A DNA stretch of 9,986 bases, from NCBI GenBank assembly GCA_045545455.1, contig JAZQAY010000101.1, forward strand, positions 1 through 9,986, written 5' to 3'. The translations under genes were made by a program, and so were the position numbers. Below the pieces are notes generated by a model. It was not told the origin of the DNA, did not search any database, and saw nothing but the letters and a program-made list of their open reading frames with translations. This document shows positions 1 to 4,712 of this stretch, piece by piece. Numbering within the stretch: the stretch's first letter is position 1; each line of letters opens with the position of its first letter. The stretch is from RUG754 sp045545455 (GTDB taxonomy: Bacteria > Bacillota > Clostridia > Peptostreptococcales > Anaerovoracaceae).

Positions 1-952
1 ATCTGGGCCAGGTAGGCGTGTATTTGATGAATGGTCTTGTGAATTTCAGGTGGGATTCGTTTGAATAACCTATGGCATGAGGTGTGCCGGAATCGGGAAC
101 TCCGCAGACAGAGTCAAGTCTCTCAACTATTCCGCGCTCCATGTCGTCCCTCGCCATGATCTCGCCGTTCTTATATCTCATCTCCTCTACGTTCACGCCC
201 TCGTAGTTGGAATTGGGATAACCGTAATATGACCACAGGAATGAACAGATACGCATCTCTTCACCGGGTTTTTTCAGGACTTTCAGCTTATCGGCAGTTA
301 TCTCCACGATCTCTCCGGGGCCCAGCTCCTTATAGTCTTCATATCCCAGCTTCTTATACGCAAAGGACTCGAAGCTCACGCAGAACCCGTCCTCGTTCCT
401 TCCGATAAGTACAGGAAGTCTTCCCAGACGGTCGCGGGCTGCATAGAGTTTCCCGTTTCCGCCTAGCACCAGGATGGACATGGTCCCCTTTATCTTTTCC
501 TGAGCGAATGATATGCCGTCCTTGATATTGTCCTTCTCGTTGATGAGAGACGCCACCAGCTCTGTGGAATTCACCCTGCCGCCTGTCATGGCGTTGAAGT
601 GGCCGCCTGAACGCAGCAGATATTCGTCTATAAGTTCCTGTTCGTTCTGGATAAGTCCTACGGAGCAGATCGCGTATGAGCCGAAGCCTCCTCTTATGAG
701 AAGGGGCTGTGGATCCGAGTCAGAGATGGCGCCTATGACGGCGTTACCCTTCATGTCGTTGAAGATGTTCTCGAATTTAGTTCTGAATGGGGAGTTCTCA
801 ATATTATGGATCTCGCGCTGAAGGCCCTTTCCGTTCTTGTCAAAGGCAGCAAGTCCTCCTCTTCTCGTTCCGAGATGTGAATGATAATCCGTTCCGAAGA
901 ACACGTCTGACAGCGCGTCATACTTTGATACTACTCCAAAAAATCCACCCAT
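1..952 (-). CDS. PurF-like amidophosphoribosyltransferase homologue, glutaminase-dead, 3' end cut by window edge
   Basis: The visible 317 codons form an Ntn-type glutamine amidotransferase domain followed by the start of a PRPP-transferase domain. Overall order and segments match PurF, which makes phosphoribosylamine in the first step of de novo purine synthesis: HLGTRRGG near residue 25, an ARDRLGRLPV-like segment, a Cys-236 region aligned with the PurF CxF...YxxRPDS segment, and VPDSG. The start at 952 is fixed by an AGGAGG box 6 bases upstream. The protein begins Met-Gly-Gly-Phe-Phe-Gly, where active PurF begins Met-Cys-Gly. By eye, the glutaminase Arg (GHVRYPT becomes GAISDSD), the Asn of HNG (now SVG) and the Asp of TxSDxE (now VNSTE) are also missing. 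I infer an ammonia-dependent enzyme or a divergent paralogue. From memory, similar Gly-2 homologues exist in other anaerobes under the PurF name. It follows purC by 91 bases, probably in one operon. The catalytic PRPP loop lies outside the window. Confidence 0.85.
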   Translation of the reverse strand, partial: MGGFFGVVSKYDALSDVFFGTDYHSHLGTRRGGLAAFDKNGKGLQREIHNIENSPFRTKFENIFNDMKGNAVIGAISDSDPQPLLIRGGFGSYAICSVGLIQNEQELIDEYLLRSGGHFNAMTGGRVNSTELVASLINEKDNIKDGISFAQEKIKGTMSILVLGGNGKLYAARDRLGRLPVLIGRNEDGFCVSFESFAYKKLGYEDYKELGPGEIVEITADKLKVLKKPGEEMRICSFLWSYYGYPNSNYEGVNVEEMRYKNGEIMARDDMERGIVERLDSVCGVPDSGTPHAIGYSNESHLKFTRPFIKYTPTWPR

Positions 953-986
953 CTGTTTCCTCCTGAGTCATTGATTTATCTGATCA

Positions 987-1024
987 GGCGGCGGCTTCCG
1001 CATAGATAAGCAGAGCCGCACGCC
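987..1024 (-). other. GC-rich intercistronic hairpin between purC and the purF-like gene
   Basis: On the minus strand, GGCG-T-GCGGCT-CTGC pairs with GCGG-A-AGCCGC-CGCC around an 8-base loop (TTATCTAT). That gives about 14 pairs with one bulged base on each arm and one G-U pair. It is followed by TGATCAGATAAATC rather than a U-run, so it does not look like an intrinsic terminator. It lies 20 bases after the purC stop and 35 bases before the purF-like start. It could be an mRNA processing or stability element or a dispersed repeat; I cannot tell which from one copy. Confidence 0.6.
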
Positions 1025-1043
1025 TTTAGCCTATACAGAGGTA

Positions 1044-1730
1044 TTAAGCAAAAAAGAGTTCGTTCAGTTCAAGGGGCTGGATGTATTCTCCGTCCTTGTA
1101 AACTCTCATATTACCGGATGCGATCTCATCGATGAGCATAACGTCACCGTTTGCGTCATATCCGAATTCAAACTTGATGTCATAGAGGTCAAGTCCTTTT
1201 TCCTTAAGGTCGTCAGCTACGATCTGAGTGATCTTCTGAGTCATTTCCTTGATATCGTCATACTGCTTTTCAGTCATGATGCCGAGAACTACGAGGCCGT
1301 CCTTGGTAACAAGGGGATCGCCCTTCTCATCATTCTTGAAAGTCATCTCAACGTATGCGGGAAGCGGTGTGCCGGGTTCGATATATTCGCCGTATCTCTT
1401 GATGAAGGATCCTACAGCCCTGTGTCTGCAGATAACCTCAAGGCCGTGTCCGAATACCTTGGCGGGCTTGACTTCCATAGTCGTATCATCGAGGTTTACG
1501 GAAACGAAATGAGTCTTGATCCCCTGCTCGTTGATCTTCTTGAAGAAGTAATCTGTCATTCTGAGGTTGATGTTGCCTACTCCCTCGATGGTAAGTCCGA
1601 TAGAGTTCTCGCCGGGGTCAAATACTCCGTCTTTTCCGGTAACGTCATCCTTGAATTTAAGGAGATAATTTCCGTTCTCGAGTTCAAATACGTTCTTGGT
1701 TTTTCCGGTGTAAACTAATTTCATTTCCAT
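1044..1730 (-). CDS. purC: Phosphoribosylaminoimidazole-succinocarboxamide (SAICAR) synthase, divergent form
   Basis: This 228-residue cytoplasmic enzyme should join CAIR and aspartate with ATP to give SAICAR in de novo purine synthesis. Recognisable segments in order are YTGKTKNVFE (nucleotide-binding GKxKxV, residues 7-16), KFKDDVTG near 25-32, the RHRAVGSFIKRYG substrate segment, GDPLVTKDG, YDIKFEFG, and LIDEIASGNMRVY near the C-terminus. The usual DEISPDxxRLW reads DEIASGNMRVY, and the C-terminal tail after it is only about 15 residues. The protein is thus slightly shorter than the E. coli enzyme (237 residues). The first of two nearby ATGs is preferred because AAGGAG lies 10 bases upstream of it. 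The gene begins 42 bases after purE on the same strand, with no promoter or terminator seen between, so the two are probably co-transcribed. Confidence 0.93.
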   Translation of the reverse strand: MEMKLVYTGKTKNVFELENGNYLLKFKDDVTGKDGVFDPGENSIGLTIEGVGNINLRMTDYFFKKINEQGIKTHFVSVNLDDTTMEVKPAKVFGHGLEVICRHRAVGSFIKRYGEYIEPGTPLPAYVEMTFKNDEKGDPLVTKDGLVVLGIMTEKQYDDIKEMTQKITQIVADDLKEKGLDLYDIKFEFGYDANGDVMLIDEIASGNMRVYKDGEYIQPLELNELFFA

Positions 1731-1772
1731 TGTCTTTTGTCTCCTTCTGCAAATTTGTATTTAAAATAATTA

Positions 1773-2267
1773 TCAACGATTGAATTCTGCTTCGATCCTG
1801 GCGTTCTTCTCAAGCACCTTCTGTCTGTCGGCTTCGCGCCTTGCCTTGAGTTTGGCTGACAGTTCAGGATCTGAAAGCGCTAACATCTCCATACATAATA
1901 AAGCGGCATTTCCTGCTCCGTTTATCGCAACTGTGGCCACAGGTATACCGGTGGGCATCATAACAGTTGACAGGAGCGCGTCCATGCCGTCGAGATTGTT
2001 TGAACTTACTGGAACTCCCACTACGGGAAGCGTGGTATTGGCAGCGATGGCTCCGGCCAGATGCGCAGCCATACCTGCAAGTGCGATTATAGCGCCGAAA
2101 CCGTTAGCCTCAGCATTCACGGTGAAGTCTCTGGCTTCTTCAGGTGTCCTGTGTGCAGAGTACACGTGTACCTCATAAGGCACTCCGAATTCCTCCAGCA
2201 TATCGGCCGCTTTCTTAGCTATCTGAAGGTCACTGTCTGACCCCATTACGATACCGATCTTTTTCAT
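1773..2267 (-). CDS. purE: N5-carboxyaminoimidazole ribonucleotide mutase, class I PurE
   Basis: This 164-residue cytoplasmic enzyme converts N5-CAIR to CAIR in purine synthesis. The family signature is complete: MGSDSDL at residues 8-14 (phosphate binding), SAHRTP at 37-42 with the catalytic His-39, the AGMAAHLAGAIAANTTLP segment, and GMDALLSTVMMPTGIPVATV. SAHR rather than SAHK points to the bacterial class I mutase rather than the class II carboxylase. A PurK partner is therefore expected elsewhere in the genome. The reading frame continues 16 codons upstream, but the start at 2267 is chosen because the protein then begins directly at MKKIGIVMGSD and an AGGAGG box lies 4 bases before it. 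It is the first gene of the purE-purC-purF-like cluster. Confidence 0.95.
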   Translation of the reverse strand: MKKIGIVMGSDSDLQIAKKAADMLEEFGVPYEVHVYSAHRTPEEARDFTVNAEANGFGAIIALAGMAAHLAGAIAANTTLPVVGVPVSSNNLDGMDALLSTVMMPTGIPVATVAINGAGNAALLCMEMLALSDPELSAKLKARREADRQKVLEKNARIEAEFNR

Positions 2268-2400
2268 AAATCCTCCTGCAAAAAACTGAAATCTGAAAAC
2301 AGACCAAATTTCCACTTTTACTCTCAGTGTATTTTGATTTTAGCAAAGTATTAACTTCAGGGGAATACTTTTTTGCCAAAAAATAAGTGATTTTTTAGTG
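2268..2400 (-). promoter_or_regulatory. Leader and putative promoter of the pur cluster
   Basis: On the minus strand a possible extended -10, TGC-TAAAAT, lies at 2337-2345 (hexamer 2337-2342). It has no good -35 at normal spacing. A TTGGCA hexamer is farther upstream and would pair only with a weaker TTAATA. Transcription from the first candidate would give a leader of about 60 bases before purE. The leader is A/T-rich and contains a small TCTG-TTTT-CAGA hairpin. I see no purine riboswitch fold. The exact start of transcription is uncertain. Confidence 0.4.
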
Positions 2401-2440
2401 AAAAAAATACAACGTTCACTTTATATTGAACGCTGTATTT
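2401..2440 (-). terminator. Intrinsic terminator after the homoserine dehydrogenase family gene
   Basis: Read on the minus strand, a 14-pair stem (AAATACA-G-CGTTCA against TGAACG-T-TGTATTT, with one G-U pair) closes an 8-base loop and runs into seven consecutive Us (positions 2407-2401). On the plus strand the same position is an A-C mismatch and the adjacent tract is shorter, so the minus-strand orientation is favoured. It lies about 108 bases past the stop of the upstream gene and separates it from the pur cluster. Confidence 0.85.
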
Positions 2441-2452
2441 ATATAATGTATT

Positions 2453-2465
2453 ATCGTTCGGGAAT
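2453..2465 (-). promoter_or_regulatory. Weak PurBox-like sequence
   Basis: The minus strand reads ATTCCCGAACGAT, matching 11 of 13 positions of the Bacillus PurR box AWWWCCGAACWWT as I remember it. It is a single copy, lies upstream of the preceding gene's terminator about 110 bases from the candidate pur -10, and has no clear inverted partner at the usual spacing. I regard it as suggestive only. Confidence 0.2.
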
Positions 2466-2548
2466 TCTTGTATACAAACACATATTCCGGTATTATATCC
2501 TTCTAAAATCCTCAAAAACACGAATATTCATCATCTTCCCGACTGTTA

Positions 2549-3556
2549 TTATCCGATATCGGTAAGTATCCTGAGAAGGTCGCTCAGCACCCCGTATGCA
2601 GTATGATCTATCTCAGGCTCAAAGGCATGCTCTATCATGGTCATCTCCCCGGTGAGATCCGTATTCACCGTTACGTATGACATGGTGGCGTCCATTATGG
2701 CAGCCAGGTCGTTAGTGTCCACAAGAGTCGGCTCCACTACCCCCACGGGCTTTCCGTTCTCAAGATATCCATGGCAAAGAAGTTTGATCTTCTTTCCCTT
2801 TTCATAAGCTTCATCCAGGTCTTTCTTCGTTACCCCGGAGATACCGGTGCGTCTGATATCCATCGGAGTGATCTCCACATCCATAAGTACGTTCATGAGA
2901 GCAGTGAGCTTGGCAGACGCATCCCAGCCATCCAGATCCATGGAAGGATCCGCTTCTACGAAGCCCTGCCGTCTTCCCTCTTCTATTGCGTCCTCATAGC
3001 TTACGCCCTTTTCCATTTCCGTCAGGATGAAATTGGTGGTGGCGTTAAGTATACCCTTGACCTCGGTTATTTTGCAGCCCATGAGGTTCTCTTTTACCAT
3101 GTTGTAAACCGGGGCTCCGTCCATGACCGTGGCTTCGTGGCAGAACTGCACGCCCTTTTCTTTTGCGAGGTCGCGAAGTTCCCTGTAGTGCCAGGCTATG
3201 GGTCCTTTATTGGCAGTGATCACGTGCCTGCCTTTTTCTAGAGCGCGCCTTATATGATCCGTCGCCGGCTGACCTGTCATGATATTTATAGGAGTGAGTT
3301 CACACATTATGTCATATTCGCCGAAGTCAATAACATCAAGAGCCTTGAGATCCTTATCAAACATGTTATCCGTAAGATTCCCGGTATCGATCCCGGCGGA
3401 TCTGATGATGCCGCCCCTTCTTCCCGTGGAAATAGAGGTGATCACGGGCTCCAGACCGAAGGTCTCCTTAATATAGTCTTCTTTTCTTAAGAGCATCCTG
3501 GCAAAAGCCTGCCCCACGTTACCGTATCCTATCAGAGCTATTCTTATTTTTTCCAT
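2549..3556 (-). CDS. Homoserine dehydrogenase family NAD(P)-dependent oxidoreductase, short form without ACT domain
   Basis: This 335-residue protein has an N-terminal Rossmann fold with IGYGNVGQ at residues 9-16. The homoserine dehydrogenase core follows: TANKGP with Lys-117, GILNATTNFILTEM at 169-181, and EADPSMDLDGWDASAKL at 201-217 with Glu-201, Asp-207, Asp-212 and Lys-216. These match the family's catalytic positions. Homoserine dehydrogenase reduces aspartate semialdehyde to homoserine for threonine and methionine. Two departures make the substrate uncertain: NGTTN reads NATTN, and the GxGAG loop before PTAxxV reads IEHAFEPEIDHTAYGV (308-323). There is no regulatory ACT domain. The frame stays open 53 codons upstream into the tRNA gene. 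The start at 3556 is chosen because the Rossmann fold begins there and AGGAGG precedes it by 9 bases. It has its own promoter and terminator, so it is probably monocistronic. Confidence 0.85.
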   Translation of the reverse strand: MEKIRIALIGYGNVGQAFARMLLRKEDYIKETFGLEPVITSISTGRRGGIIRSAGIDTGNLTDNMFDKDLKALDVIDFGEYDIMCELTPINIMTGQPATDHIRRALEKGRHVITANKGPIAWHYRELRDLAKEKGVQFCHEATVMDGAPVYNMVKENLMGCKITEVKGILNATTNFILTEMEKGVSYEDAIEEGRRQGFVEADPSMDLDGWDASAKLTALMNVLMDVEITPMDIRRTGISGVTKKDLDEAYEKGKKIKLLCHGYLENGKPVGVVEPTLVDTNDLAAIMDATMSYVTVNTDLTGEMTMIEHAFEPEIDHTAYGVLSDLLRILTDIG

Positions 3557-3574
3557 GGCCTGTGCCCTCCTTAT

Positions 3575-3594
3575 GGCTGTATTATACCACAGCC
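3575..3594 (-). promoter_or_regulatory. Extended -10 promoter of the homoserine dehydrogenase family gene, within a palindrome
   Basis: The minus strand has TGG-TATAAT (hexamer at 3581-3586), a perfect extended -10, about 18 bases from the likely transcription start to the ATG at 3556. No good -35 is visible, as expected for an extended -10 promoter. The hexamer sits in the centre of an inverted repeat, GGCTGT-N8-ACAGCC (3575-3580 and 3589-3594), which could be an operator. Confidence 0.55.
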
Positions 3595-3621
3595 TGTATG
3601 ATCCCCGCCACAAATATGACG

Positions 3622-3661
3622 GTAAAAATGAAAGATACCCGCCAAACGGCAGGTATCTTTC
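3622..3661 (-). terminator. Intrinsic terminator of the tRNA-Arg transcript
   Basis: Starting 2 bases past the tRNA CCA end, the minus strand has a perfect 10-pair stem (GAAAGATACC against GGTATCTTTC, 3652-3661 and 3630-3639). Inner GCC/GGC pairing lies around a short loop, and the stem is followed by ATTTTTA. It ends the tRNA transcript and probably also catches any read-through from the methyltransferase gene. Confidence 0.88.
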
Positions 3662-3663
3662 GT

Positions 3664-3738
3664 TGGTATCCCGTAGGGGAATCGAACCCCTATCTACGGA
3701 TTCGGAATCCGGCACTCTATCCGTTGAGCTAACGGGAC
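3664..3738 (-). tRNA. tRNA-Arg, anticodon CCG
   Basis: A 75-base cloverleaf on the minus strand. The acceptor stem GTCCCGT pairs with ACGGGAT (first pair G-U), followed by discriminator A and encoded CCA. The D-arm is GCTC-AACGGATA-GAGT with GG and an A following it, consistent with the arginine identity base A20. The anticodon loop is TTCCGAA, giving anticodon CCG, which reads the arginine codon CGG. The variable loop is 4 bases (AGAT) and the T-arm is AGGGG-TTCGATT-CCCCT. The top pair of the anticodon stem (27-43) is a C-U mismatch; the other four pairs are standard. It has its own promoter and terminator. Confidence 0.97.
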
Positions 3739-3745
3739 ATATGTA

Positions 3746-3766
3746 CGCGGTCCCTTACGGACCGCG
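3746..3766 (-). other. Hairpin at the 5' end of the tRNA-Arg precursor
   Basis: A perfect 8-pair stem, CGCGGTCC/GGACCGCG, closes a 5-base loop. On the minus strand it starts 7 bases after the methyltransferase stop codon and ends 7 bases before the tRNA. There is no U-tract, so it is not a standard terminator. Its first base coincides with the predicted transcription start of the tRNA promoter, so it would form the extreme 5' end of the pre-tRNA leader. Confidence 0.65.
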
Positions 3767-3772
3767 AATCAA

Positions 3773-3802
3773 ATTATATCATACTGAGCTGTTTGTTTTC
3801 AA
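3773..3802 (-). promoter_or_regulatory. Promoter of tRNA-Arg, overlapping the methyltransferase stop codon
   Basis: On the minus strand, TTGAAA (3797-3802) and TATAAT (3773-3778) are separated by 18 bases. This is a strong sigma-A/sigma-70 type match. The -10 hexamer overlaps the last codons and TAA stop of the methyltransferase gene (ATG ATA TAA T). The predicted start is near 3766, about 28 bases upstream of the tRNA. Confidence 0.78.
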
Positions 3803-4712
3803 GTCTCTGAAGAGCTGCGTTTATGGCTACCTCGCTGTTATCGGAGCATATCCATCTCCTTCCTGTCCTTTCAGCCACGGCTGCAAGGGTAGCGGACCCG
3901 CAGAAGAAGTCTGCCACCAGATCTCCTTCCTTCGATCCGGCCTTGATGATCCTCTCCACGAGGGCTTCAGGCTTCTGGGTGGCATAACCGTTCCTCTCCT
4001 TCGAAGTTCTTCCCACCATGTCGATGGACCACACGTCCTTCATGTTCACCATGGTGTACCAGCCGATCTCATCCTGGAATTCCTCCACGCCCTTAAATCT
4101 GTAGGGTTTGTAATCGCGGTTATAGGACTTTTCCTTGGGGATGTCGATGTGGTATTTTTTGCTCTTTCCGTAGACCAGGACGGTATCGTGCTTCCTGGCG
4201 AAATGTGACTTGGATGAACCACCGGACTTATACGTCCACACGATCTCATTTATGAAGTTCTTCTCGCCGAAGATCTCATCCATCAGGACCTTTACGTAGT
4301 ACACGCCGTGCCAGTCCAGGTGGACCCAGATGGTGCCGGTATCGGAAAGAAGGTCCTTCATCAGCATCAGGCGCACTCCCATCATCTTAAGGTACTCCTC
4401 CATACCCTCTTCCCAGATGTCCTCATAGGCTCGCTTCTTTATTTTGACTTCATCGCCCTCGGAGTTCGTGACCTTTACCGTGGCGTCGTAGGTGGCCTTT
4501 GAAAAGAACGGCGGATCGATGTATATCTGCTGGATCTTTCCCGCCATATCCTTTTTATTCAGAAGATACTTCATGAAGTCCTCGTTATCCCCGAAGCAAA
4601 GCATCGAATCCTCACTGTAGCCGTCGTAGATACGGAACTCGCCGAAGCGTTTTTTGCGGTATTCTTTTTTACAGGCTGTGATAACCTTTCCGAAATTCTT
4701 TAAGAGACTCAT
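3774..4712 (-). CDS. Orphan beta-class DNA adenine-N6 or cytosine-N4 methyltransferase
   Basis: This 312-residue protein should transfer a methyl group from S-adenosylmethionine to an exocyclic amine of A or C in DNA. The catalytic motif IV is IDPPF at residues 65-69 (usually DPPY; Phe is a known variant). A central variable region follows, probably the target recognition domain. Then come the YATQKP segment at 243-248 and the SAM-binding motif I, DFFCGSA at 268-274. Motif IV before motif I is the beta-class order. No restriction endonuclease or specificity subunit is visible nearby, so it appears to be an orphan. Its ATG overlaps the stop of the upstream YgiQ-family gene by 4 bases (ATGA), implying translational coupling. 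The recognition sequence cannot be read from the protein. Confidence 0.88.
   Translation of the reverse strand: MSLLKNFGKVITACKKEYRKKRFGEFRIYDGYSEDSMLCFGDNEDFMKYLLNKKDMAGKIQQIYIDPPFFSKATYDATVKVTNSEGDEVKIKKRAYEDIWEEGMEEYLKMMGVRLMLMKDLLSDTGTIWVHLDWHGVYYVKVLMDEIFGEKNFINEIVWTYKSGGSSKSHFARKHDTVLVYGKSKKYHIDIPKEKSYNRDYKPYRFKGVEEFQDEIGWYTMVNMKDVWSIDMVGRTSKERNGYATQKPEALVERIIKAGSKEGDLVADFFCGSATLAAVAERTGRRWICSDNSEVAINAALQRLENKQLSMI

Noticed and set aside
2268..2315. A 16-codon upstream extension of purE
   Set aside because: The residues do not resemble PurE, and the extension would run across the AGGAGG site that serves the internal start.
2268..2548. A purine riboswitch or hidden small gene in the 281-base gap before purE
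   Set aside because: I see no conserved purine aptamer segments and no short frame with a ribosome binding site. The gap is explained by a terminator and a leader.
3557..3715. A 53-codon N-terminal extension of the homoserine dehydrogenase family frame reaching into the tRNA gene
   Set aside because: It crosses the tRNA, its terminator and the extended -10 promoter, and the Rossmann fold starts at the internal Met that has an AGGAGG site.
3664..3738. tRNA-Arg as an integration site of a mobile element
   Set aside because: No integrase, no repeated tRNA 3' fragment and no foreign-looking cargo were seen; ordinary housekeeping genes lie on both sides.
3746..3766. The hairpin after the methyltransferase gene as its terminator
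   Set aside because: The stem is strong but is followed by TACATATG rather than a U-run. The tRNA terminator at 3622-3661 is the better end point.
3774..4712. The methyltransferase as part of a restriction-modification or defence system
   Set aside because: The neighbours are a YgiQ-family gene and a tRNA, with no nuclease, specificity subunit or helicase.
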